33,105 nucleotides of DNA, taken from contig JAOPGA020000057.1 of assembly GCA_026419775.2 (NCBI GenBank), positions 1-33,105 of the forward strand. The letters run 5' to 3'. Positions 18,470 through 29,245 of this stretch are shown piece by piece. This stretch comes from Acrasis kona (Eukaryota > Heterolobosea > Eutetramitea > Acrasida > Acrasidae). Within the stretch, counting starts at the first letter, position 1. Each line of letters starts with the position of its first letter. The notes beneath the pieces were generated by a model. The model worked only from the letters and a program-made list of their open reading frames with translations. It searched no databases and had not been told where the DNA came from. The position numbers and the translations under genes were made by a program.

Positions 18470-20319
18470 ATGCTAGTGCTAGAAATAAAACCTAAATTTA
18501 CGTTTATTCGGCCAGAAATACACGTTACAAAGTCACGTCTCAAAATCATGGGATCCCGAAAGTCGTGCAGAGATATGTGGTGTGTGTGGCTCGTTCAAAA
18601 ACTGTACTTAAAACAGTCCTACAAAACGTATACCAGAGGAACGCGTGGACTTTTATAAGTGGCACTATAGAAATGAACCTGAAGTGTCGAGCAAAATAAC
18701 AAAGGGTTACGTATGCTACACACATTCAATTGTCCATCGCGAATTTGTAACGTCGTATCAAAAGTATTTGACTTTGCCCCGTAACGAAGATTTCATCCAA
18801 GATTCCATCCAAGATTTAATTGATCAAACGCAAGACAAGCCATCGATTTCAAATTCTCCATGCAATCTCGACAGCATTAATAATGACATGCTTTTTGAAG
18901 ATAATTCTTATGAAGCCAAAGAGGCCAACGCAGCAGTCAGTACCATTATAGAAGATGTGGACAATTATAGTTACAATGATGCACACGAGTTGGGTGGCTT
19001 TTCAGTCGACAAAGACTATTGCTTTGAGAACGAAGAAGATAATGTGGCACTTGATAGAGCTGCCGAGAGTACATTGCTAGAAAATCAAAGTACCGAAGCG
19101 CATGCCCTGCACAAACCGGACCGTATCAAAGAAGAAACAACATTTGTTGACTTCCTAATTAATCCATCCTCAAGTACCAAGTACAAATACAAGGGAGTTG
19201 ACAAAGAAATTATTTTGAAGGAAGTTCCTCACAATATATTAACAAGAACTCACATGAATGCAAGGATAGTGGAATTCATGGGAATGAAATTTGCCAAAGA
19301 AGATGCCCAGTATATTTTGAACACAATACTTAAAGTCCAAGGCCATGAAAGTATCAAAAAGTTCCACGACAAGTTGAGAAATGTAAATCAAGCCCATTTT
19401 GGATTGGGATTCCAAAGTGGTACTGCTGAGGTCGCTCCATTTTCAACACCTTTGAAAATATTACTGAACGATCCGTTGTTTGCAGACATCAAGTCAGAGT
19501 TGATTAAATCATTGCAAATGATTGAAGCAGTGGTGCTAGACGACCTTGCCGAAAACAGTCCAGATACATTAAAGCAAGTAATTGAAGCAAGGGAGAAAAT
19601 ACAACCGTCAGACCAATATCCGTTCATACTTCCAAACTTTTATGTGAATTTGAACAACGTTGCCTCTAACCTTCACTTTGATGTTTTGGATAGTCGCGAC
19701 GTTCCAGGTTATGTTTTCGTATTTAAAACAAAAGATTGCGTTGGTGGAGATCTTATTTTGCCACAAATCAATGCGCGAATTTGTATGAAGCAAGGAGAAG
19801 TGAGCCAAGTATTGTTTCGATCACTTTTACATCAAAACGATCCGGTTTTCAGTTATTGTCCCCTTTCATCAGCGCTACTTGTCATTTGCAGACAAGGACA
19901 AATTGAATGTGCTACATCACCCGAGTGCCTACTTTTACATGAAGGGAATACCAAGGAAAGAATTATTGACGTCAGCAACTTTATTAAATTTGTTCAATAT
20001 CCATTATGTAAAGGGAAATGAAAAATCAGTATGCAAACGAAAAGGTGCCCTGCAATTTGCAGTTATCGGGGATAAATTTTTTAAAGGATCCTGTCAAGAA
20101 CCTTCAAAAGTGATGAAGAAATACATCAAACATGGGGTCATTATAGTAAACAAGGAATATCTAGAGTTATTTAAAGTACCCAATCCATGCATTGAAGAAA
20201 TATTAGACAAGTTAGGTCGCATGTCTAAGTACTATCACAACGTCGCTTTGATCCATCAAGGAGAACCAGTATTGAAAAAACATAAATTCTCAGATATTGT
20301 CGATTGTAAAATTCCATGA
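18470..20319 (+). CDS. TET/JBP-like 2-oxoglutarate/Fe(II) dioxygenase, with frame breaks
   Basis: The main frame (from about 18630 to 20021) holds an N-terminal zinc-like pair ending YVCYTH and an acidic linker (about residues 45-150). A helical region follows, then the double-stranded beta-helix: NLHFDVLDS with the H-x-D iron ligands (H344, D346), VPGYVFVF, GGDLILP, MKQGEV. The distal His and the Arg/Ser that bind 2-oxoglutarate (FDHFYIKTIRFSVIVPF) lie in the next frame from 19804, which continues to 20319. This order matches the JBP/TET oxygenase domain, whose fungal members read HRD, GGEL/GGDL, PGDV and QRYSLVHFTH. TET/JBP enzymes oxidise 5-methyl-pyrimidines in DNA. Upstream, an ICGVCGSFKNCT cysteine cluster lies in other frames at about 18570-18620. 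There are breaks near 18565, 18615 and 19800, so this copy is probably dead, or contains unseen introns or sequence errors. Confidence 0.55.
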
Positions 20320-20325
20320 AAGGAA

Positions 20326-21195
20326 TGGAATTTCGGAAGTGGAATTTTTAGTGGGTTGACGAGAAACTTCTCGGAAATCATTACAACTTCTTGGAAACCA
20401 TTACAACTGATCAGAAAGCTACAAACACTAGTGATTCAAAAGCAAGAATGAACATGAACAACAATTGCATGAACACAAATAGCAGAAACACAGTCCCACC
20501 ACAGTCATTTGTGCAATTATTACAAGCGGGCAACATGCAGAGAATTCCAATTCCTCTCCAACCATTCTTTCCACCACCATTTACCCATTCAAGACAGAAT
20601 GTGCTCTCCGGGAGAAATCCTTTTCAAGACAGTGAACCATACATTGATGAATTTATACCCACACCAGCAAATAACGCGCCACCACCGGTTTCAGCCAAAA
20701 AAAGACGTATCTCTTCAATGGCATCACCCGCTACAACACCTTCCACTCCTTCAAGTATAACACCCTCAACACCTTCTTTACCAACAGTATCTGCCAAAGA
20801 TAGAAAAGAGGGGATTAAGAAGTTCTTCCTTTCACAGGTTGTCGCAACGCTATTGAAAAAGGAGCACCAAAAGAGTATGCCACCAAGATCTGGGCTACGC
20901 AACATTGGGACGCATCAAAAGGTAAAAAGCTTGATGTGATTGTCAAATATGATNGTGATAAATCTGTTGACAGTCTGCAAGGGGGATGCAATGACCCATT
21001 AAAATATGACGCATTAAAGCAGTTAGTATGTACATATTTAAGACCAGTAGGACCTTTTATAAATAGTATTGTTAATGACCTTATTGAGAAAAAGGCATTG
21101 ATAGAAGAAAGGAAGGTTCCTATTAAAGGCTTTAATGAACAATTTCTGCAAAGCAATCCAAAAGAAGCTCAAGTGAGAGAGACTTATGGATTGAT
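20326..21195 (+). CDS. Pro/Ser/Thr-rich protein with basic C-terminal domain, unidentified
   Basis: The first part (20391-20835) is low-complexity, with PLQPFFPPPF, a KKRR nuclear-localisation-like patch and a Ser-Pro-Thr run. At about 20838 the coding changes frame just after TTCTTCCTTTCACAG, an excellent splice acceptor. It then reads EYATKIWATQHWDASKGKK, LKYDALKQLVCTYLRP and FINSIVNDLIEKKALIEERK to about 21190, where a Tc1-like piece interrupts it. The second part looks globular and helical, perhaps a DNA- or protein-binding domain. I cannot name the family. It follows the dioxygenase gene on the same strand with a gap of about 70 bp, so the two may belong to one element. An N lies at 20954. 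Confidence 0.45.
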
Positions 21196-21996
21196 CACCT
21201 CTGTAAGTAATGACAGCATGCATTGTCAAGCACAATTACAGCTGTTGGTGACAGTTTTGAATATAAGCCATCCATAAATCGATAAAAATCATTGTTGTTG
21301 ACACCTTCTGTGGAGGTATCCTTTATATACGCATGCAATAGACCATTATAACCCATTGCTAAAATCAAACTAAAGGATAGTCTATTAACCTCACCTCTTC
21401 TCATCTCAGCCTTTTCAGACATATGGTAGTATCCATATTGTGGGTTCATAACTGCATAATCAAAGTGGGACTCATCTATGAAGACAGCATCTTGCATTCA
21501 AATACCTTGGACATGCTGCCTAAATACATATCGGGCAAGTTTTATACGTGGGAGAGCACAACGTGCCGCAATTAATGAAATCCGCTTGCGACAAAACCCA
21601 AGTTGATAATAAAGCCGGCACATTTGTGGAACATCTAAAAGAATCACAAATCGCTCAAACACTTGCTGTGATACCCATTCATGCTTTTTATGCGAGAAAA
21701 GACAAGTCATCTTCTCTATATAATACAAAATACACTTTTGTGTTTTCGGTGTCCCATTTTTTGGTCGACCCTGCATGACAATTGGACGGATCCCCTGTTT
21801 TTCTTGTATGACTTTGACTGCAAAATAACACTTTATTTTGTTGTGCTAGCTTGTAAATTGATACAGAATTGTCGCTATTTAAAAAATTGTTCCAAAGTGT
21901 CTCTATCGTGCGACTGTCTGCGCGCACTCCATTTTTGTACACTGCTCCATGCTTGTTCACGTACATTCCATCTTCCAGTCTTGTTGAACCGACCAT
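21195..21996 (-). pseudogene. Tc1/mariner (IS630-like) transposase fragment
   Basis: Three minus-strand frames in series. The N-terminal part (21996-21688) has RLEDGMYVNKHGAVYKNGVR, followed by a helix-turn-helix. A middle helical part (21776-21498) follows. The DDE part (21497-21195) has VFIDESHFD (first Asp), an R-x-SFSLILAMG strand, and AVIVLDNACCH (second Asp). The third acidic residue is missing because the copy stops at 21195. Two frame changes and this truncation make it inactive. It sits inside or at the end of the plus-strand gene to its left. No TA-flanked terminal repeats could be recognised. Confidence 0.7.
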
Positions 21997-22143
21997 ATTT
22001 GCCGCTTGAAATCACTCTAATTACAATATCCTTCAAGGACTTNCNAGAATATTACAAAAGGCCACCAGAAATTTCTGTGGCGGAATCCTTTCATGGAATT
22101 TTACAATTGACAATATGTATAATGAGTTTTATGATGGTAACGA

Positions 22144-23430
22144 ATGTTTCTGTGTCTGTGTGTATTTGGAAATGAGGAGCAACACCCCAACTTCAATTGT
22201 TTGTACAAGGTCAACCATTATAACCAAACAAATTGTTACAATATTCAACAAATAAACAAAGACAATAGAGAAAGAGACCTTGAGATACAGATAAAAATAG
22301 AGGAAGAAAATATTAAATTGATTCTTTGTGCTTGGCAACGAGCCAAAAACCAACATTTAGCCACCATGGCGAGGATAAATAAAAATAAAGGATTCTTTGG
22401 AAAGAAGCTATATCTACAAGCAAAATATACCAATATTGGGAAGGGAAGGGGTACAATTAAATCAAATTTTAGAAACGTTTTTAAAATGGTGGATGTATAT
22501 AAAATGTATATGTCCACTAGCTTTGATTACTTTAAATTGTTTGTTCAACTAACAAAAGAAGAATTCCAAATTGTTATCAAGGGAGTTGAACATAGAAAAG
22601 AATGGCTTTTAGAACAAACAAAGAATAAGGGAATGACATTTGAAAATAGAATACTTTTAACCATGAGGTGGATTGTGTGCTATGAAATGTATAAAACCTT
22701 GGCTGAAAGATATCAAGTTAGCAGCAGTTATATCTCAGTTATAATTAGCGAGACCATGCCTATTCTTGTGGAGTATTTTGTTATGCACATTCCCCANGTA
22801 TGCACTTTTAGTAAAAGCTCAACTCTGTGTGAAATAATTAAATTTGTTATAGATGCCACCCCAACATACATATGCAAACCCATTGCAGACCAGCACCTGT
22901 GGTACCGTCGAGATAAAAAAGGTCATTTTACTTCAACTCATATTTTAATGGACTTTGACAAGTACATTACGGCCATGTCTGTAAACTACATAGGCCATAA
23001 TGTAGATAGTACATGTGCCAGGAATAATACTGCTTTTGAAGAGATAGTTGGCAACAACTTAGTGTTAGGTGACCCTGGATATCAAAATGTTGATTATATA
23101 GTTGCCGGTTTGGAAAAGCATGAGCGGAATTTAAACTTAAACCAACCCTCCTTCAATTGTTATGGTTTCCAAAAAGCCGCCCTTCACCCAATGTGCTTCG
23201 CCAATATGTACTCTTTCACAACCCTGCTACCATCTTTTTTCAAAAATTAAATAACGGATGGTCATCCTCTTTTTGAAATTGTAATGGAAAGCATGAACAG
23301 GAAGAGGCAAGCACCGTGCGACAAAGACCAATCCAAGCGGAAACAAGTGCGGTTGCAAGACCTTAAAAGCTATCGCTGCCAAAACGATATCCCAGAATTA
23401 CAAAGGGGAAATGTATATAAAAAGAAATTC
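22144..23430 (+). pseudogene. Harbinger/IS5-like (DDE_Tnp_4) transposase
   Basis: The ORF runs 22144-23250 (368 codons; the natural start is more likely the Met at 22366, MARINKNKG). A helix-turn-helix of the HTH_Tnp_4 type (FENRILLTMRWIVCYE then LAERYQVSSSYISVIISE) precedes the catalytic core: FVIDATPTYI (D237), LWYRRDKKGHFTSTHILMDF, and VLGDPGYQ (D310). The last catalytic Glu is not seen. After one TAA the same frame stays open (DGHPLFEIVMESMNRKR to NVYKKKF) until the LINE insertion at 23431, and resumes at 24122 (KSIVNTYKHALKEARR). So this gene was interrupted by the LINE. It could supply transposase to the 3-bp-duplication MITE at 7111. Confidence 0.65.
23415..23430 (+). repeat. target-site duplication of the second LINE copy, left
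   Basis: ATATAAAAAGAAATTC, exact copy at 24106-24121. Confidence 0.9.
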
Positions 23431-24105
23431 CTCCTCGGACTACAAATATAATATTCTCCACGATGAATATAATATCAAAGCCAGCGTCGACACCAACCTT
23501 ATGTCGCGACCCAAACAGATCTTCCTCCTCCGTCTCCGTTCCAATCAACTCTGCACACTCTCTAAAATGCAGTATTGGGACGACAAAAATCAAATAATCA
23601 ACACCAAATGCCCGAGGTGTTGTTTGCAACATGAGGACCAATCCCATGTTCTTTTAAATTGTCGCAAAAATTTGCCATACACATATGACGCAATGCGATC
23701 AATTAATGAACTGATTCGCAGCAATTTGCTGCCAGGTTCACTTATAAAGGGCTCATTTAAATTCTGGGGTCTTCCTTTTACACTGTACCAGAGTGGTTTT
23801 GATTTTGACGAACATCCTATGACTGATAAGCGTAAAGCTACTATTTATGCTAGTCTACTTGGTTACACTAGTATGGATGTAGTTAAGCGTTTTTCTAGTA
23901 AGATACCAGTCAAAAAGCCACTCCAAGTGTTGAGGAAGATATCAACCATTTTGATGGAGACCTCTTACTCCATCTGGCACGCGCGTTGCGCAACGCACGC
24001 CATCAAATCCGCCAAGCTAGGCGGGCCTTCGGCTGTATAGAGTCATTTATAAATATGTAAATTTATTCTAATAAAGCTTTTCGCAGAATGCGATTTATAC
24101 AAAAA
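23431..24105 (+). mobile_element. second 5'-truncated LINE copy (675 bp)
   Basis: Matches 13630-14306 with about ten differences (about 98.5% identity), including the C-terminal 200 codons, 3' UTR and A-tail. Flanked by 16-bp exact target duplications. Inserted in the coding tail of the Harbinger-like gene. Confidence 0.95.
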
Positions 24106-24121
24106 ATATAAAAAGAAATTC
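24106..24121 (+). repeat. target-site duplication of the second LINE copy, right
   Basis: Exact copy of 23415-23430. Confidence 0.9.
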
Positions 24122-24198
24122 AAAAGTATTGTGAACACTTACAAACATGCTTTGAAAGAAGCGCGTAGAATTTATTTAGGGGAAGTAGACTATCTAAT

Positions 24199-25012
24199 CT
24201 ACTTAATTAATCTAAGTAAGTGGGTATCACTACTTTTGGTCTACAATGTCAGTCATCAAAAACAAATGTGATACTAACCTGGTGCATATAAGTAAGGCCG
24301 ACTTGCATTGGATTGGTTTTAATGAACGGATTCTTGATTGCAATTGATGTTACATATCCTTGCCACAAGTTGAAGGTAGTGTCAATAAACCATTCTTTTG
24401 TGGATTTCATTGCATTTATGGCATCCATGGTAAATAATAGTACAAACTAGAGATTATATGGATGTATAAACCTCAATATATCAGGAAAAACAGCGAATGT
24501 TTGTCCAATGTTGACGGAATCATTCTTTGTATCCTTTGCCTGGCATTTTATAGTTTGTACCTGCTGCAAAGAGAAGACACAAATCCCATCGTCTTTCAAT
24601 TTTTTGTAAACATTAATTGAAGAATCTCTCGTATCCACAACTATCTTGCTGCGCAACTCGGCTTTTTCCTCATTGGACATCCTGCTATGAAATGTAGAGC
24701 TTCTGGAATTGCCATGACTAGTTACTAACAGTTTTGAAACAAATTCCATGATGCTCACCTTCTATCTTTTCAGTGCGGATATATTCAGTTTTAATAAACA
24801 AACCACCGCCGATTTTTACTATTTGTAAAGTGCGTTCTTGATATTTTCACAACATCACTACCAACACTAGAAGTAACCAATCTAGTGCCATTATTTTTCC
24901 AAGAACCGTATCTATCTATGCGATGGCAGTTAGAATCCAAAGACTGAGTGGTGAACAAATAAAATCCCTTTGGTTCATGAGCTTTGTATGATAAAGCTTT
25001 GTTGTTCACCAT
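24199..25012 (-). pseudogene. second Mutator-like transposase fragment, with a 38-nt intron
   Basis: The minus strand carries an N-terminal beta-rich module (25012-24791, CHRIDRYGSWKNNGTRLVT) that recalls the FLYWCH-like domain preceding animal MULE transposases. A basic helical part follows (24758-24447). The start of the catalytic domain comes next, KEWFIDTTFNL (24428-24279), at the position of the MULE D-G-T-F motif. A 38-nt GT-AG intron (24278-24241) joins YMHQ to TKSSDTHLLRLIK, the expected strand-helix step. The coding then ends. Breaks lie between the three parts. The element is truncated where it meets the Harbinger/LINE junction. Confidence 0.5.
24241..24278 (-). other. 38-nt GT-AG mini-intron in the second MULE
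   Basis: The donor GTTAGT and acceptor CATTGTAG bracket a stretch with an in-frame stop. Removal continues the MULE-like reading in phase 0. Confidence 0.5.
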
Positions 25013-25267
25013 AGTTGGTTTCCACTCGTTTAAAAAGATTATGGCGGCATTATCATGCGTGAAGTTTGCTTGTTTGTGAATAGTTTGGTATGTGGTGATT
25101 GTAATGTTTCTTATATAATTCTAAATGGGTAAAGTCATTTGGTTATATGATTCAAGCATGTTGTTTAGTATTGGTAGAGTGGTGTAGTCCATTGCAATAA
25201 GGTATAATGTGAATGTGATGATAACGATATAAAGCTGCGCCAACATAAAAGTATTACAAAATTGTAG

Positions 25268-25414
25268 CAAACCAAAGAGCAGTTGCAGGAGAANGGGAGT
25301 GAAGAGAATGTATTAAAAGCAACAGTATTGTGCGAAGAAGGAGATAATCCATTGAATGCTGTCCGCACGGCACTAACACACCTTAGTAGCGGAATAAATC
25401 AGAAAAACAAGTAG
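25268..25414 (+). CDS. candidate 3'-terminal host exon, unidentified
   Basis: Preceded by an acceptor-like ACAAAATTGTAG, the frame reads QTKEQLQE, an N-containing codon, then KATVLCEEGDNPLNAVRTAL and LSSGINQKNK before a stop. Composition and helix pattern look like real protein. I cannot assign a family and no partner exon is seen upstream. Confidence 0.3.
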   Translation, partial: QTKEQLQEXGSEENVLKATVLCEEGDNPLNAVRTALTHLSSGINQKNK

Positions 25415-25599
25415 TCTCCTAGTAGCTTTAATGAGGATATAATTGATTGACATTAGTGGGATCCATGTTATAGGGTCATATTAAATGTGGCAATGGCTTG
25501 ACCTACTTTGGCAATGCTGACAAATTGCCCAAATAATGGAGTTGATGTACTGTCAATAAATACATAGTTTTTGAATCAAGATTGTATAACTCATGTAAT
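25415..25599. other. no gene recognised
   Basis: AT-rich with stops in all frames. Confidence 0.4.
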
Positions 25600-26640
25600 T
25601 TAAAAGCTTGGTTTTTGTAATATTTATTTATTGTAAGCATCTATTCTTGTAAGCGATTTAAACGGTGCCATAGGTAGTGACCTATCAATACAAAAATTAG
25701 AATATTTTTGAAATTCTTTTGTATGGAAAAACTCTGACATGATGTGTGAAGGTTGGTTGCTATATGTCGGTATAAAATTCATTTCTTGCACATCTTTCTT
25801 TTTATTAAAAAGTCTTTGGCAATTAAATAAATTGGTGTTTTACCAGAGGAGCTGAACTTGTATGGTTCTAGTATTGGAATACTTTTGATATTATCTTTAA
25901 TTTCTTTTAAGCCACTTGGAATATTTGAAAGGTGGTTGTGCAGTCCTGTATACTAGGTGTGAATTAATTTAAGAAGCCTTAATGTATCTGCGTCCGAATT
26001 ATTTGCCATTAGATAGTAATTGATAAAAAAATGCATCTTCAGTTCAAAATGGTGCATGTCCTTTTGGCTTCTCTGGTGGCTGCTTCCCTAACTGTGGCAG
26101 CATTGCAATATACTCAGGCATTTGCATAATTTCTGGTACATTTTATTGTAAGTTTCCTTCAACCTCAGCAGTTCTTTGTTGGAAACTACCAATTTCGTTA
26201 GCACTATCATCAAATAGTTCAGCAATCTCTTCACCAATGGTGTAAATAATATGATCTTCTTTCAAAATTAAATTTCTCATTTCATTCTCAATTGTATTCA
26301 CCATCCGCTGGTCAATGTAATTATCAAATCCTCCAATTTCATTGTTTGGTTCATCAATTTGTATTTTGGCATGCTCGTTTTTTAGGTGCTGCTTTTTTTC
26401 TGGGATCAGAACCTATCATATTGCTCTCTAAGCATTTAATGGATTCATAATAAGAGGCTTCTGAGTGCTTTATTGTAAAATAATTCATCTGTACTTTCAA
26501 ATCCTTAAATATTTCTTTGCACATTGGGCAGAACAATACATGCTTTTTATGCCCAATGCACTCACTTTGTAGACAAATACCAATTAAAGATTTTGGTTGG
26601 TTGCAGTTCCTTTGGTTTATTCAAACATAAACATTTTTAC
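25600..26640 (-). pseudogene. decayed zinc-finger gene, probably transposon-derived
   Basis: On the minus strand, 26620-26354 encodes a Cys/His module (LFCPMCKEIF, then NYFTIKHSE) that resembles a C2H2/BED finger, preceded by two further Cys (ICLQSEC). The coding then shifts frame near 26380 and continues as an acidic region (IDQRMVNTIENEMRNLIL, EEIAELFDDSANEIG) to a stop near 26140. Fragments in several frames follow (GLKEIKDNIKSIPI; then MSEFFHTKEFQKYSNF) to about 25620. I do not recognise a catalytic core. The finger-then-acid layout is common in transposase N-termini, hence the guess. Confidence 0.35.
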
Positions 26641-27190
26641 CATTAATTGAACTATTGTCCGTGTATTTTGAAATTATAGAGGTGTCCCCAAAGTGTGATT
26701 GCTTCAATTATAAAGTCCTTGATTACCAAATGGAATTTGACATCGCATCAACTGAAAAACAATTAACTTCAATTAAAAAAAACTCAATCATGGATTCAAT
26801 ATTTGTACAAGCACTGAACTCAATGCCTGGCTGATTATAAGGAGACTGTATCTCCAACACTATCTTTTCCTTTTTGATACTGTTTCATTGGTATGTTCTA
26901 TACTGACTTAGGGATTACTCTACTTGTATGTGGGGTAGGGCTCCTAGCGAAAGTGTTTGTTTCAAAATTTCTTTCCTTTCGGGTCTTTCATTTTTGTTTT
27001 GACTTCCATTAGAACTCACTTTACAATTTTGTCTTTCGTTTCTTTTGGTAGCCAACTCTTTCGAAATTTTCATGAAAACACTCGAAGCCATTCTGACTAT
27101 AAATACAATGCCATCTTGAAGAAGAAGAGCAAAATTCCCTCCAAAATACGCAAGATACGCAACAAACCGTCGTTAATTCTACATTAAAAA
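26641..27190. other. no gene recognised
   Basis: AT-rich. A Lys-rich plus frame near 27075-27185 (SKIPSKIRKIRNKPS) may be the N-terminal part of the hAT gene that follows, but lacks a recognisable finger. Confidence 0.3.
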
Positions 27191-27197
27191 AAACTCT

Positions 27198-28040
27198 GTG
27201 TACAGAATGATAAACGACAGAATTCAATATAGATCTGTATTTGACAAGTATGTTCGCCTTTATGACGATGTCAAAGAGTATGCCATAAATGATAATGAAT
27301 GGAATAGTTTGAGTCAATTACTCAGAGGTCTTGGTATATTCAACACCGCAACTCTACATGTATCCAAGAAACTAAACAACATCTCAGATAGTATCAAGGT
27401 GTTCCAAACAATCAAGGCATTTTATGATGATCTAGACTTAATTAAAAGCAATAGTCTTCAATCAAGCTAAAATACCTTCTTACAATAGATGAAGAAGTAT
27501 TAGAGAAAAGTTCTACAAATACTACAAAAAGGCTGCCAACTCCTCCATTTACCAGACAGCATCACTACTAATTCCAACAGTAAGAAAGTCATGGCTTGAG
27601 CAGAGCAACCCAAAGAAGAGTATTGACATCATTATGAACAATTTTGTTTTAAAGCCATGTGCTCCTTATATCACTCCTGCCAATTTGTTAACTGAACATG
27701 TGGACATAGATAATTATGACATCCTTCTTTCAGATAGTCAAATAGATCATGAGAGCGCAATACCAGATGTGGATAGATATATTAACGGTAGCAAAATCAG
27801 ATTGAATACAAACAACAAAAAAACTTTTGATATTTTACAATGGTAGAAGACAAACAAGTCAGAGTTCCCAATAATGGCAGAAATTGCTCGAGATTATTTG
27901 TGCACGCCTTGTCATCAATATCGGTAGAACGATTGTTCAACTCTGGCTGGGACATTCATGGACTCTGTAGACATTGTTTGTCACCTGAGTCCCTCAAGAA
28001 GCTTATGGTGTTAAAAAAGAATAAACACATTCTTCAATAA
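27198..28040 (+). pseudogene. hAT transposase C-terminal remnant
   Basis: Plus-strand pieces in order: a helical segment (NEWNSLSQLLRGLGIFNTAT) like the region before the hAT dimerisation domain; WKTNKSEFPIMAEIARDYLC near 27845, the W-x5-YP-x-L-A-x2-A-R-x-YL signature; and, one frame over, SVERLFNSGW followed by LSPESLKKLMVLKKNKHI, the S-x-E-R-x-FS-x-G and final helix. Together these define the hAT dimerisation region. The RNase H core is missing or unreadable. At least three frame changes or stops make it inactive. Confidence 0.75.
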
Positions 28041-28041
28041 A

Positions 28042-28933
28042 TTACCCTTCTACTAACAAGACTGTATTAGACAAAATGTAGCGTTTCAGCGCGTTGCAAT
28101 TGATTAGAATGTTAAGTGGATTTGGATTTGCTCTTGTCTGTTTCTTAATTGCCTTCTTGTCGTCAATAGTAGGACGCGGATCGGTGGGCTTAGGCTTTGG
28201 CTTGGGGATGTTTATCTTGAGGTTGTTGTTGGTATTGATGTTGTTGTTGTTTTTGTAGTTGACCAGTCTATTGTTCTGAGACCGAATCTGTTGCAATGTC
28301 AATGAGACCTGTTTGTTCTTTAGCTTCTCCTTGACCACTGCCGAATGCTTTCTCTCAAAGTGATTCTGAGAGGAATGCATTTTATTTGTAAATGTAGTTG
28401 CCTCCTCGGCCGACTTTAAATCCTTGTTCTTCAACGCTAAGTGGGTAAAAGCCACCGAGTTGAGGAGCATATCATGACTAGCCATAAATGCACGGTAGTC
28501 AGGAAGATAGAAAAGAGAAGGGGCTGAAGTGGTAATTAAATCTTCATACCTGGTCAACCCAACCTCCAGCACGCGACCTGTGTGGTTCAGTCTCTCAACC
28601 AATTTGAGCAGGACCTGTTTAGCAAAATTGATCCTCCTTGTCTTCCAACCGATCATCCAAGTCCTCCTCTTCATCCATTGAAATCTTCCGGAGAATGGGA
28701 GGTTAAGCGTAACTCTTCCACAACAATGGGAGAATTACATTGCAACGGTCAACATCAGATGGTAACGCGTCGTAGAAGAAAGGAAAGCAAACCTTCTTAG
28801 TCTTCATCTACTCACACAGTTCCTCAAGGTCCATACAACCGATGCTGTTCTTGAGGAGAACACCACCCTTCGCTCCAAGCGCATTAACCTTGTCCAAAAG
28901 CNATTGTGAAGTTGGAATTTGAGAATGTGACAT
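28042..28933 (-). pseudogene. unidentified broken ORF with Asn- and Lys-rich tail
   Basis: An ATG at 28933 opens a frame reading LLDKVNALGAKGGVLLKN to a stop near 28810. A neighbouring frame holds DEEEDLDDRLEDKED, and 28674-28042 gives 210 codons. These have a helical domain (LPDYRAFMASHDMLLNSVAF, ALKNKDLKSAEEATTF), then an Asn/Lys/Pro-rich tail (KPKPKPTDPRP). No family recognised. The layout could be a retroelement ORF1 or gag-like protein, or a phosphoprotein-like gene. It abuts the hAT remnant with no spacer. An N lies at 28902. Confidence 0.35.
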
Positions 28934-29127
28934 AGTGATGTGTAAACGATTAATTTTGAACTAATCTTTCACAAACGCATACTCAACTCATTTTAACCGG
29001 TCAATCTCCCTTCAAATCTGTCACAATGGGTTAATAAATAAAATAAAATACATTCTTTATTGTAGGGGGTAAATAATATTAGTCCTATGGAAATATAATA
29101 GGTTGATAAATTTTTTGAATATTGAAA

Positions 29128-29156
29128 GTCACAGGTTGCTTCCCTAGAGTACTAGT
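29128..29156 (+). repeat. 29-bp direct repeat, copy 1
   Basis: Begins GTCACAGGTTGCTTCCCTAG and is identical to 29217-29245; 60 bp separate the copies. Confidence 0.9.
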
Positions 29157-29216
29157 CCGCTTGCCTCTTTCTGTCATCATTTACTTTGTGAAGTATGTTC
29201 TNTTTTGTTTTTAAAT

Positions 29217-29245
29217 GTCACAGGTTGCTTCCCTAGAGTACTAGT
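29217..29245 (+). repeat. 29-bp direct repeat, copy 2
   Basis: Identical to 29128-29156. Confidence 0.9.
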
